A stretch of DNA of 64,000 nucleotides from Aphrophora alni (Eukaryota; Arthropoda; Insecta; Hemiptera; Aphrophoridae): contig OY740774.1 of the NCBI GenBank assembly GCA_963513935.1, positions 96,355,668 through 96,419,667 of the forward strand, read 5' to 3'. Below are positions 1-9,053 of the stretch, piece after piece. Positions within the stretch are counted from its first letter, which is position 1, and the number at the start of each line of letters is the position of its first letter. Both the position numbers and the translations under genes were made by a program. Below the pieces are notes generated by a model, which was given only the letters and a program-made list of their open reading frames with translations, did not search any database and had not been told where the DNA came from.

Positions 1-140
1 TTATTTTAGACCATGTATCACTGAGGATGGCAACTTTGTCGATTAAACTCTTTTGATTAAGTTAACGTATTTTTTGTGAGATCTTGTGTATAAGTTTTAT
101 TCTATCAGTTATTACTTCTTCATTCTTCACAGTAATAACG
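1..140 (+). repeat. Partial copy of a snapback repeat family with degraded hammerhead-like motif
   Basis: The stretch 21-50 reads CTGAGGA, then a short stem-capable segment, then a degraded TTAAAC where related copies have GAAAC. The downstream part (about 60-115, with 'gtattttttgtgagatcttgtg') matches the arms of the inverted repeats near 44.13 kb and 53.74 kb. It is one arm of a dispersed family; the left part may lie outside the window. The hammerhead core is broken here, so no activity is expected. Confidence 0.5.
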
Positions 141-900
141 GTTATACTACATTTTTATCGAAATTTAAAAAGGTAATTTTCACAATTACTCGAATTAAAC
201 AGTTCAGGTATGTATTTAACTATACAAACTATACATAATTGAAAATGAATTCATCAAAAATTTCATTCAAAACATCTTATTTCCCAACAGTCATATTTTT
301 ATGCACTAACTTTGTAAAGTGGAAATACTTTTCTGACGATAATATTGACAGTCAAAATGATATCTATAGAGGGACAACTCACAATCACTTGTGGCAATGA
401 ATTAATAGTAAATACTTATTATTGTTACATGTTCTATAATGTTATTTCATTTAGTAATAATTGGTTGTTGAAAATGTATGAATACTATGTTTTAATTATT
501 ACTTATGAATTTTATTTGCACCAATTTTTTTTCATCTTAGTACTGATATTAAATATTAAATGATTATAAATATCAAAGTGTGTTCTATCAAGTATCAAAA
601 GTTTTGTTTTTAGCTATTACTGTAACAACCCAGATAAGAAATATTATAATACAAAAATAAATTATTTAGAATACAGTAAATTAAATTTGATTTTTCCCCT
701 CGTGTATTTAAATAAATAGTTTTCAGTATGAAGTAATTTTTGAATATTCTATCATGTGTAGGTGTAGGAAATTCTAAAAGTCATCGAAAAGTCGAATAGA
801 TTGTCATATTCAGCATCGGTAGTGTGGTAGCTTTCTCTCTCGATATGATTATTACCAACTTAGCACACTTGATATGCCAAAAGGTACTTTAATAATTTTA
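141..900. other. AT-rich flank, no gene seen
   Basis: A short open frame near 345-563 is low-complexity and Tyr/Phe/Ile-rich, as expected by chance in AT-rich DNA. Nothing else was recognised before the retrotransposon insertion site. Confidence 0.6.
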
Positions 901-904
901 GTAT
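901..904. other. Left target-site duplication (GTAT)
   Basis: GTAT directly precedes the TG start of the 5' LTR and recurs directly after the CA end of the 3' LTR at 11001-11004. A 4-bp duplication is within the usual 4-6 bp range for Ty3/gypsy integrases. Confidence 0.85.
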
Positions 905-2851
905 TGTAGCATTCAAACTCCAAAAAAATCCATCCTGCAAAATAAATTTCATAAACTCGTTCTCCACATCCAACTTCCGTCGCTTGACAGATGCTGCCAC
1001 CCGGCGAGATTATCCCAAACTAATGATCATATGACTTTAGAGGGTAAAGTACAACGGCAAGACAGCCTATCTTCACTGATACCGGTATGCGAGTCTACCT
1101 GTAGTCACACAATGTCTGACATCCATATTTAGCTACGTTAGAGATAAATTTCTTTCTTGGACTTCAAAATTCCACCTCAGTTTTTTGGCAATGCTAATCT
1201 ACAAGTTTTGTGCGTTTTAGTTCTATAATGTTTGGTAAATTTTCGTTTTCACGGCACAAGCTTACGTGAACTGCGACAGGATTTTCCAGGTACTCAACCT
1301 TACAGATTTTTTCATATTTAAAATTTTGTTAATGCCTTAAAATAATTCATTTATTATCATGTATTCTTTAAAATATGTATTTCATGTTTTATTTGATATT
1401 CAATGTTCTTTTGAAACTGAATGATTATAAAAATTTACTTTTCTTAAAACATACTTTACAAAATCTTGTAAAGGCACATTTTGAGTTTGGAACAATTATG
1501 TGAAATAAGTGCAAACTAATGTTGAACTTTAAATGATCGAAATATCTCATTGTACATGTCAAATATAAAACAATTGGAGAAATCTGTTCTAAATCAGAAA
1601 ATTTCGTTTTACAGACTTGTGCAGTTCCTTGCAAGTCTTATACAAGCTTTGTTTCAAACAAATTAAATATATATATATAGAGTTATAATCATCTAAGAAG
1701 CTTTTAAGTTCAATCTTAACGAATTTCTGTCATACAATCAATTTTCTTTAATTTTGGCAAATAACCAGATATTTTCTTTAATAATGAACATTAATGCTAA
1801 AACATGTCTGATTTTGTACAGACACTAAAAAAAACATGTTTTTTGCTATAGCTAATATGCTGGTAGAAGAAACACAGCGAAAGATCTAGACATGTTTCGT
1901 CCTGTTAACAAAACACGTTTTATCCAACATAGCTTCAGTTTCATGTGCACAAAAGTGATGTAAAAAAAAAAAAAAAAAAAAAAAAACTAACTTTATAGAA
2001 CTTTAATTAAACTCATATTGTATATGTGCCTAAAATTTATTTCAGCGAATATGTTTTCATAGAAACATTCTTTTAGATGTAGACTTGTGTAATTAATTAT
2101 AAAATATATAAAAAATTATTGGGTGGAGCCTGCATGCAAACTTTCGGTCCTAACAACCTCCCAGAGGTTAGTTTCTAAATTAAAACAATTGACGTCAATT
2201 TAAAAATTTAATATTCAAAATTTCCTTCTTTTCTTTTAAAATAAACTACTCATTTCATAATAAATTCTTTAGCTAAAACATAGATATATTTATTGGCCAA
2301 TATAGCATTTAAGAAATTTATAAAATAAGTAATATTATGTAACTGTTTTAGAAAGCTATCATTTCATAAAGTTAAAAGGGGGGGGAATAAAAATCAGTAT
2401 CTTTTCATCTTTTTTATTTTTGTAATTTTTACATTTAAGGGCATATAATCTTTTTTTTTGGATTAATTATGATCCTGCTGATTGTTAAGCTGTGCTCATT
2501 GTCTTTGTTAAATTTTGTAACGATAAAATATATAAACTAAAAGGGGGGATAAATTTTCAGAATCTATTGACTAAATTTTTTTATTTAAATTATAATATTT
2601 TGTATTAAGGGCATATAACTTTACTAATTATAAGATTGTTTAATCATAAGCTGTTTATGATAATTTTGTCTCAGGATGTCTTTCTCAGATGTAAATGTTA
2701 AAATCTGAAACGTTGAAATTTCTTTGTTTAAATAAACTTGAGCCTTGTTAATCACTAAATTTGTTTTTGTCTTTTTAATTTTTTTTTTTAATTTCTAAAC
2801 ATTGTTACCATTTTGGTTCCGCCTTTCTTAAATTTAAGTCCCCTGGTAACA
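905..2851 (+). repeat. 5' LTR of the Ty3/gypsy element
   Basis: It starts TGTAGC and ends GGTAACA and aligns end to end with 9054-11000. It contains an A25 run (1962-1986) of the same length as in the 3' LTR, an internal imperfect tandem duplication (2372-2700), and several AATAAA-like sites, any of which could serve as the polyadenylation signal. At 1947 bp it is long for an insect Ty3/gypsy LTR. A 69-codon antisense frame (1425-1634) lies inside it and also in the other LTR; I take it as chance. Confidence 0.95.
2372..2700 (+). repeat. Imperfect tandem duplication inside the LTR
   Basis: Two units of about 165 bp (starting near 2372 and 2538) each begin with TAAAAGGGGGG, run through an AT-rich stretch, contain AAGGGCATATAA, and continue to a TTTTGT-rich end. 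The same pair occurs in the 3' LTR at about 10521-10849. The duplication predates this insertion. Duplicated U3 segments often hold enhancers, but that is inference here. Confidence 0.7.
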
Positions 2852-3563
2852 TGTTTCTGTTAGCAGAGCGTGGTTTTTTCTAAATTACAGAGCTTGGTTA
2901 ATTTTAAAAATTCTGGAACCGTAGTTAATTTTCAAAATTTTGCATTGGAACTATCTAAATTTAAATTCAAAATTATCTTTGTTAAACAAGGCTCATTTTT
3001 ATGTTTTGCAGCTTTTTCAAATACTGCACAACTGTTGCTGATGAAATTTTTTTTTTTATATATTTAGTTTAAATATTTAGATATCTATAAATCTATAGTC
3101 TCTTTTTTTTATTATTTATTTATTTTTATAAACACTTACACAAAAACTTCTAAACCAATTTCGATAAAATTCTTTTTTATTATTATTTTGTCTGCTTAAA
3201 TATTTTTTTTTATATATATATATTTACATACACTGCACACTAGTCATTCACTGAATTTGATCCAGACAGCGGGCTCATTCGGGAATCCAAAAAAAAAATT
3301 TAAATAAATAATAAAATCCAAAAATAGTTAAAAACAAAAAAAATTCAAAATCTCCTTCAAAAAATTTTCTCGAGTTTTCTTTCGCTTGTCTGTATTAATT
3401 CATACTTACACACACACATATACACAACAACTACACTACATATAATTCTTGAGTCTTTCTCTGGCTCTTTCATTTTTTGCATCATCTTAAAAGAAATTTT
3501 TTTTTTTAAATTACTTGGTTTTTTTTTTTTTTTTTTTTTAAATTATTATCAGCAACAGTTAAG
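2852..3563 (+). other. 5' leader of the element
   Basis: About 710 nt between LTR and gag, rich in T and A runs, with the primer site at its start. A 65-codon frame from a GTG (2870) overlaps the primer site and is not convincing. The leader probably holds packaging and dimerisation signals, which cannot be read directly. Confidence 0.6.
2858..2876 (+). promoter_or_regulatory. Primer-binding site, initiator tRNA-Met type
   Basis: Six nucleotides after the LTR, TGTTAGCAGAGCGTGGTTT closely resembles the complement of a eukaryotic initiator tRNA-Met 3' end (TGGTAGCAGAGC...TGG), with mismatches at the third base and near position 13. It would prime minus-strand synthesis. The tRNA sequence is from general knowledge and was not aligned to this genome's own tRNAs. 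Confidence 0.65.
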
Positions 3564-4847
3564 ATGGCAGTGGATTTGCTGCGATTAGTGGACTCGTTAA
3601 AGAATACCGAGCTTGCTTTTGAGGTAGTAGCTAGAGGTGGTGAAAAAGACATTGTAGCTAAAATGCGAACCTCTCTTAGGTCCCTTCTGCAGAACAGCGT
3701 CGAGCCCGAAATGGGAAACTTCACCGAAGACATCCTCTTGCAACAGATAGCGTTAGCCCGGAACTCCTTGTTTGTCTTGCAAGACGACCTGGAGAACCTC
3801 GATTCCGAAAGAGGAATCAAAATGATTCGTGTTCGTGCGCGCATAAACGTTTTCGGAAGACGGCTAGAGTTCCTAAATCGGGTGCATACTGAACAACTAA
3901 AAGTAGCAGACAACAATGTGCCACGGGATCTGGCCGAGCTACATAACAATTTCGCTACGCTCAAAGAAAAATTTAAAGCCTTTGAGCAAACCGTTGCTCC
4001 TCTAAAACTAAACGTAAGCATCCCGCTAACGCCCTCTGGAGGAACCACTAAAGCCAGCTCTGCAGAGCCATCTCGGTCTAATGGGCCAAATCTCCTTGCG
4101 GACACGCCGCAGGCTGACGCTCAGCAAACCACACCTAGCAGTTCGAAAGGCTGTCAATACATTTCCTTATACGGAAAATTAAGTCATCCTGCCGAACAAA
4201 TAATTAAGACAATTCCTCAGACAGATGGGTTCGACCTTGACAAATTATTAAATTTTTTTAAAATTTCTTTAAAAATAGTCAAAACTTACCCGGACGTAGC
4301 TTTAAACATTAATAATGTTCTGATGCCCTATGCTCAGGGCCCTTTAAATTCATGTCTGATTAGACACCAGACATTTAAGACTTTTCACAAAGAGGCCTTA
4401 AGTCTCTTCATACCTTCGAAAAGGTTGGCTTCTCTAGTGCAGGAGTTATTTTATAGGCCCCAGAAGACTAACGAGGCGGTGCACATTTTTGTTAATCAAA
4501 TTAAAGAGGCTGCAGAAACTTTAAATTTAGATAAGTCCGAATTGGAGGTCACGGACGTCATTCTGGAGGGACTGTCTCCGGAAGTCCGCAACTGCCTAGT
4601 TTTTGTTGCCAAACCTAAAAACTTTGCAGACTTAGATAGACTCTGCGCACATGTCAACAATGTAATGTATACTGACAGGCAAAGGGCTCCATTAAAGAGA
4701 CCCGAAGTTACAAGTCCTGATTTTAGACCTACGAGACCCGTGGTCTGTTACAGTTGCGGACAGCCGGGACATAGAAGCCCAGAGTGTCGGAACCGGCCTC
4801 CAACAAGGCAATATCCTCCAAAAAACGGAGGCAGGTTTGGAGTCTAG
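3564..4847 (+). CDS. gag: Gag polyprotein (capsid and first zinc knuckle)
   Basis: A 427-residue frame starting at an ATG in good context (aagATGG). It should form the intracellular particle that encloses the RNA. The N-terminal half is helix-prone and charged; a Ser/Thr/Pro-rich linker lies around residues 150-195; the middle is capsid-like. A CCHC zinc knuckle sits at C395, C398, H403, C408, typical of a nucleocapsid binding the genomic RNA. The stop (4845-4847) lies in the loop of a predicted hairpin that follows a slippery heptamer at 4820-4826, so a fraction of ribosomes should shift -1 into the next frame. A 199-codon antisense frame over the same bases is a shadow. No Gag family name is assigned beyond Ty3/gypsy. 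Confidence 0.9.
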   Translation: MAVDLLRLVDSLKNTELAFEVVARGGEKDIVAKMRTSLRSLLQNSVEPEMGNFTEDILLQQIALARNSLFVLQDDLENLDSERGIKMIRVRARINVFGRRLEFLNRVHTEQLKVADNNVPRDLAELHNNFATLKEKFKAFEQTVAPLKLNVSIPLTPSGGTTKASSAEPSRSNGPNLLADTPQADAQQTTPSSSKGCQYISLYGKLSHPAEQIIKTIPQTDGFDLDKLLNFFKISLKIVKTYPDVALNINNVLMPYAQGPLNSCLIRHQTFKTFHKEALSLFIPSKRLASLVQELFYRPQKTNEAVHIFVNQIKEAAETLNLDKSELEVTDVILEGLSPEVRNCLVFVAKPKNFADLDRLCAHVNNVMYTDRQRAPLKRPEVTSPDFRPTRPVVCYSCGQPGHRSPECRNRPPTRQYPPKNGGRFGV

Positions 4848-4870
4848 TTGGTAGCTCCAGGCCAGCCTCC
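4820..4870 (+). promoter_or_regulatory. First -1 ribosomal frameshift signal (gag to middle frame)
   Basis: The heptamer A AAA AAC (4820-4826) is in the correct phase with gag codons. Seven nucleotides later a 9-bp stem (4834-4842 with 4855-4863, including two G.U pairs) closes a 12-nt loop holding the gag stop. A further 6-bp GGAGGC/GCCTCC pairing (4827-4832 with 4865-4870) extends it below an A.A mismatch. Heptamer, 5-9 nt spacer and strong hairpin are the known parts of retroviral -1 sites; A AAA AAC is the MMTV gag-pro type. The frame entered (-1) is open to 5164. Confidence 0.85.
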
Positions 4871-5164
4871 CGTTCAAAAACCAACCACATCGGATTTAAA
4901 CATAACCTGAAACCACATTTCTTTAATAAACCATCTTTTCAAAATTTAAATTCAATTTCCTATCTAAGAAGAAACAATTTCGGCAATAAAATTCAAAATT
5001 ACGTTACTCCCATCTGTTATCATTGTGGCATACCCGGTCATTATATCTGGGGTTGTAAATTCTTCTCTCTACGGAATAGGTCCAGGCAAACCTATTCCAG
5101 CTCTAAGCTTTCCAACTACAAACTTCAAAAAAAAATAATATTTCTCTCAAATCTAGGAGTCTGA
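4826..5164 (+). CDS. Middle frame: second nucleocapsid zinc knuckle, made by -1 frameshift
   Basis: This frame is open from 4784 and is entered by the -1 shift, the first new codon being at 4826. It needs no start codon of its own. It encodes about 112 residues that are basic and Ser/Asn-rich and carry a second CCHC knuckle (Cys codons at 5015 and 5024, His at 5039, Cys at 5054). The product would be Gag extended by a second RNA-binding module. It contains no protease motif, so it is not a 'pro' frame like that of betaretroviruses. It ends at TGA 5162-5164, just past an A9 run where a second -1 shift would enter pol. A translated accident is possible, but the knuckle's conservation argues for function. 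Confidence 0.75.
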   Translation, partial: RRQVWSLVGSSRPASRSKTNHIGFKHNLKPHFFNKPSFQNLNSISYLRRNNFGNKIQNYVTPICYHCGIPGHYIWGCKFFSLRNRSRQTYSSSKLSNYKLQKKIIFLSNLGV

Positions 5165-5172
5165 ACGATCAG
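5128..5172 (+). promoter_or_regulatory. Second -1 frameshift site (middle frame to pol)
   Basis: A run of nine A (5127-5135) contains A AAA AAA at 5128-5134 in phase with middle-frame codons. The -1 frame is the pol frame, open from 5107. Downstream structure is weak: CTGA/TCAG (5161-5164 with 5169-5172) encloses the stop, about 26 nt away, and TTTGCC/GGCAAA lies further on. A homopolymer this long could also act through transcriptional or reverse-transcriptase slippage. Confidence 0.6.
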
Positions 5173-8100
5173 TTTTTGCCTTTGGTGGAAGTAGCTTTTG
5201 GGCAAATTAAAGTTAAGGCTCTGCTGGACTCCGGTTCAGTAAGATGCGTCATTTCTAAAGCCCTTTTTAAAAAATTAAAGAACACCAAGGCTTTTAAATC
5301 CATAACCAGGGTGAAGGCTGATTGTGTCACGGCTTCTGGAAAAAGGTTGCCCATTTCCTACTCTTGTCGTCTTCATCTTAAAATGGAACATTGTAGTTGG
5401 AATGTGGATTTTCTGGTGGCGCATAAGTTGTCGTGTCCTCTGATCCTCGGATCAGATTTCATATCTAAAACGGGACTGGTACTTGATCTTTCAGCAAAAA
5501 ACTTCTATTTCAAATTTTCAAGGTCTATTGTTTTTCCTCTATGTAATTTTAGTAATTCTGCGTATAAACCTATAGTGTCCACAACATCTGAATCTACTGC
5601 TCCTGATCCTTTAGGTCATCTTCAAAAGAACGATAAAAACACCATTCAAAAAATAATTAATGATTTTCCTCAGGTACTCACAAAAAGGTTAGGTCTAACA
5701 CATCTAGTTGAATACGATATTCAACTGAAGGACAACACTCCGGTCAAGTGTTCTCCATACCAATTGGCACCTCCCAAAATGGAATACCTCCGCGAACACA
5801 TCAACGAATTGTTAGATTCAGGAGTAGTAGAACCCAGCCGGTCGGCATATGCATCCCCTGTTTTTCTGGTTCAACATCCCGAAAAGAAAACAAGGATGGT
5901 GATTGATTATCGGAGGCTCAATCAAAACATCGTCGTCGAAGCGGTGCCGCTACCTAATTTACATCAAAGTTTTAACTGGTTTGTCGGTGCCAAATATTTC
6001 ACAGTATTCGATCTAAATTCAGCTTATCATCAAATCCCTTTGTCTCAAAAGTCCAAACAAATTACCAGCTTTTGTACTCCTTGGATGCTTTATCAGTTTA
6101 CTCGAGTCCCTTTCGGACTCTGTACTGGTGCCCAAGTGCTTACTAGACTCTTGGATCAGGTCTTCCATGACATCAAATTTAAATTCATTTTTAATTATCT
6201 GGATGACCTAGTCATCTACTCCAAAACTTGGGAAGAGCATCAAAAACATCTTCGCGAAGTCCTTACTCGTTTGCGGCGGGCTGGCTTGACTGTTAACCCA
6301 GATAAGGTCCGTTTCGCTGTGAATGAGATAAGCTTTTTAGGACACCTAGTTTCTTCTCGTGGCGTGCAAATCGACCCATCTAGAACAAAAGCAATTAGAA
6401 ATTTTCCGCAACCCAAGAACCCTAAGGCCGTTTCCAGATTTATTGGAATGGTCAACTTCTTTGCTAAATTCATTCCAAATTTCGCGGAGCACGCTGCGCC
6501 TCTAAATCTGCTTCGGAGGAAGGGCCAAAAATTCTCTTGGCAAGCTGAACAAGAGAAAGCTTTTAAACATCTTCGGGAGGCAATAACACAGCCTCCGGTT
6601 CTCCGGATGGCCGATTTCGCCAAACCATTCATCCTGCAAACGGATGCGAGCTCGGTGGCCCTTGGAGCAGTTCTACTCCAAGAAATTGACGGCTCACGAC
6701 AGCCCATAGCGTACGCTTCACGTACTTTAACACCTGCAGAAAGAAAAGCCTCATCTGCATATGAAGCCGAATGCCTAGCAGTAGTTTTTGGAGTAGAGAA
6801 ATTTAGGCAATATCTAGAACATCGGGAATTCCTATTAGAAACCGACAACCAAGCCCTTTCTTGGCTTTTAGCACGTCCTCGTCAACTTGGTAAATTAGGC
6901 CGATGGATTGCCAAGTTGACTTCATTGAAATTTAAGGTAGCGCACATAAGAGGAACTCAGAACATCATAGCAGACTCCCTCTCGCGCATGTTTGAACCGG
7001 AAAATTTCAACGAAGAAAATGTCACCTTTTCGTGTACCAGTCTCCTCACAAATTTTCCTCTAGCTTTTCATGACATCCAGACTCATCAGAAGGCCGACCC
7101 TATTTTGAAAAATATCATTGCCGACCTCGAACAGAACATCTCTTCGGAGAAGTACTGTTTAAGTAAAGGTGTACTTTGCCTGAAAATTCATTTGGAAAAG
7201 CCCACCAGAATTTATTTACCTCAGTCCTTAGTCGACCTGGTGATTAATTACCATCACGACTCCGTTGTGGGTGGTCATCTTGGAATACTTAAAACTTTGT
7301 TTAAGGTAAAGGAGAATTTTTATTGGCCAACTTTAAAACAGGATGTCACTTCTAAAGTGCGAGCTTGTTCGGTGTGTGCTGTAAGCAAACCTGCTCACAA
7401 CTCCAAATTAGGATACCTTGCCTCAACGGTTCCCAATCGTCCCATGGAAAAACTACATATCGACTACGTCGGACAGCTTCCTAGGACAAAACAGGGCTAT
7501 AACATGATACTGGTCGCAGTTGACCAGTTCTCAAAATTCACCTGGCTCATGCCTGTCAGAGATGCAACTTCCCACAGTACAATTAAGGCCTTAAGCCAAA
7601 ACATTTTTCAAAATTTCGGTTTTCCAAAGATAATAATCTCTGACAATGCACAATGTTTCGTATCACATGTCTTCCGCAACTTTTGTTTTTCTCGCGGTAT
7701 TAAGCATGCAACTTTATCTCCTTATCACCCCCAACCTAATAATGCGGAAAGACTTAACCGAAACCTTAAGGCAGCCCTTATCGCCTATCACTCCAAAAAT
7801 CAATCCTCTTGGGACGACTCCCTTTGCTGGCTTCAGCTGGCTTTCAATTTCGCACATCATGAGACTCTTAAAGCAACACCTTTTAGCATTCTTTTTAATT
7901 TTCTCCCCAATACACCACTGAGTCTCAGCTGGAACATACACGATCTCCTTCCAAAACCTAATACTAATCCATCACAAGTTTGGCGCCAGGCCAAAGACAA
8001 TATAATGAAAGCGCACCAAAAGGCCGAAAAGACCTATAACAAATTCAGGAAGCCTCATCTGTATAAAATCAACGATCTTGTCTGGTGTAAAACACACCCT

Positions 8101-8271
8101 CTGAGCTCCGCCATAGACAAGCGAGCTGCTAAATTGATGCCTCGATGGTCAGGTCCCTTCCGGATCATTGATTTTCTTACTCCAGTTACCGTTGCGCTTT
8201 CTTTCGCCAATTCACCTCGCTTCATTAAAAAGGCACACGTCGAGCAACTCAAACCTCATCATATAAATTAA
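5134..8271 (+). CDS. pol: Pol polyprotein: protease, reverse transcriptase, RNase H, integrase
   Basis: Reached only by frameshift; the first ATG or TTG in frame is not taken as a start. Counting the TTG at 5176 as residue 1: aspartic protease DSG at 18-20; reverse transcriptase VIDYRRLN at 242-249, catalytic D279 and YLDD at 341-344; RNase H D490, E532, D557 and D600; integrase zinc finger H694, H701, C731, C734, then catalytic D763, D823 and E858 (34 residues between the last two); a C-terminal W-x-GPF motif near 990. All are intact. The enzymes copy particle RNA to DNA and insert it. The protein ends with a basic tail; no chromodomain or envelope follows. A 202-codon antisense frame at 6240-6848 is a shadow. 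Confidence 0.95.
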   Translation, partial: NNISLKSRSLNDQFLPLVEVAFGQIKVKALLDSGSVRCVISKALFKKLKNTKAFKSITRVKADCVTASGKRLPISYSCRLHLKMEHCSWNVDFLVAHKLSCPLILGSDFISKTGLVLDLSAKNFYFKFSRSIVFPLCNFSNSAYKPIVSTTSESTAPDPLGHLQKNDKNTIQKIINDFPQVLTKRLGLTHLVEYDIQLKDNTPVKCSPYQLAPPKMEYLREHINELLDSGVVEPSRSAYASPVFLVQHPEKKTRMVIDYRRLNQNIVVEAVPLPNLHQSFNWFVGAKYFTVFDLNSAYHQIPLSQKSKQITSFCTPWMLYQFTRVPFGLCTGAQVLTRLLDQVFHDIKFKFIFNYLDDLVIYSKTWEEHQKHLREVLTRLRRAGLTVNPDKVRFAVNEISFLGHLVSSRGVQIDPSRTKAIRNFPQPKNPKAVSRFIGMVNFFAKFIPNFAEHAAPLNLLRRKGQKFSWQAEQEKAFKHLREAITQPPVLRMADFAKPFILQTDASSVALGAVLLQEIDGSRQPIAYASRTLTPAERKASSAYEAECLAVVFGVEKFRQYLEHREFLLETDNQALSWLLARPRQLGKLGRWIAKLTSLKFKVAHIRGTQNIIADSLSRMFEPENFNEENVTFSCTSLLTNFPLAFHDIQTHQKADPILKNIIADLEQNISSEKYCLSKGVLCLKIHLEKPTRIYLPQSLVDLVINYHHDSVVGGHLGILKTLFKVKENFYWPTLKQDVTSKVRACSVCAVSKPAHNSKLGYLASTVPNRPMEKLHIDYVGQLPRTKQGYNMILVAVDQFSKFTWLMPVRDATSHSTIKALSQNIFQNFGFPKIIISDNAQCFVSHVFRNFCFSRGIKHATLSPYHPQPNNAERLNRNLKAALIAYHSKNQSSWDDSLCWLQLAFNFAHHETLKATPFSILFNFLPNTPLSLSWNIHDLLPKPNTNPSQVWRQAKDNIMKAHQKAEKTYNKFRKPHLYKINDLVWCKTHPLSSAIDKRAAKLMPRWSGPFRIIDFLTPVTVALSFANSPRFIKKAHVEQLKPHHIN

Positions 8272-9037
8272 ATATCAACAAATTTCTAGAACCTTCTCCT
8301 TTACGATTTAATTTTCTTTCTGATCTTTTTTGGCCCGCACAAATTGTCATCTGGTAGTCTTCTTTCTGTGCACTGCAGAACATAATAAAATACGGAACCA
8401 AGCCGTATTTCCTCTAAGCCAAATGCACATCTGTATGTTTGGGCATCGGTGGGCTGAGCTCTCCTAGAACCCCTCCGTGCCGTAATCAGTATAGATGGTT
8501 GCAGGCGAAGAGATATTGATTTTCCTTGTCCAGTGATATATCTCACTGTTTCCCGGACTTGACGCTTTTCAACCCATAGTCTGATCAACTATGAGGTTCC
8601 ACTTTACGGCAATGGCCGCTACATGTACCTGACATGTTTCCCTATCTAGACATATCTTGACATCGAGCACTCCGCGGGTGTAATCGATGCAACGAGAATA
8701 TAGAGAGCGTCATGAACTCTTCTGTTTCTTCGTCACCATAACGTCTTCGGACGAGGACATAGTGAGTCCATTTCCTTAATAGTTAAGTTTGGTGTATTTG
8801 TTCTTTGTTGTTTATCTTGGTGAAGGTATACTGACCGGTTCTGTTGAACTACATATAGATAATGTGGCACTCGCTATGCATGTTAGTCTTAAGTTTTTTT
8901 TGTTTATCTCGAGGTCTAAAACACCTGTCTGAGAGAAATTTTTTTTTACCCCTTCAAGCACACTCTCTCTCTCCTTTTCTAAATTTTGCGGGGGGCCCTT
9001 CTGGCCCCTTTTCTTTTCCACTCTAACTCCGTCTTTC
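8272..9037 (+). other. 3' untranslated internal region, no envelope gene
   Basis: About 770 nt between pol and the polypurine tract. No sense frame of useful length is present, and the antisense frames (8301-8588, 8812-9072) show no recognisable motif. Several pyrimidine-rich runs and a gggggg tract near 8990 occur near the end. Confidence 0.7.
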
Positions 9038-9053
9038 GGGGGGGGGGGAGAGC
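9038..9053 (+). promoter_or_regulatory. Polypurine tract
   Basis: Eleven G followed by AGAGC sit directly before the TG of the 3' LTR. This is the expected plus-strand primer position. The tract is unusually G-rich. Confidence 0.85.

Noticed and set aside
1425..1634. 69-codon - strand frame present in both LTRs
   Set aside because: Its presence twice only reflects LTR identity; no start context or motif.
3506..4105. 199-codon antisense frame over gag
   Set aside because: Shadow of gag; ends in a poly-Lys stretch from a T run.
5176..5178. TTG as the start of pol
   Set aside because: Non-ATG start in a eukaryotic retroelement; the frame is open upstream to 5107 and a slippery heptamer enters it.
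6240..6848. 202-codon antisense frame over reverse transcriptase and RNase H
   Set aside because: It lies opposite highly conserved pol codons and has no motif of its own; a shadow of pol.
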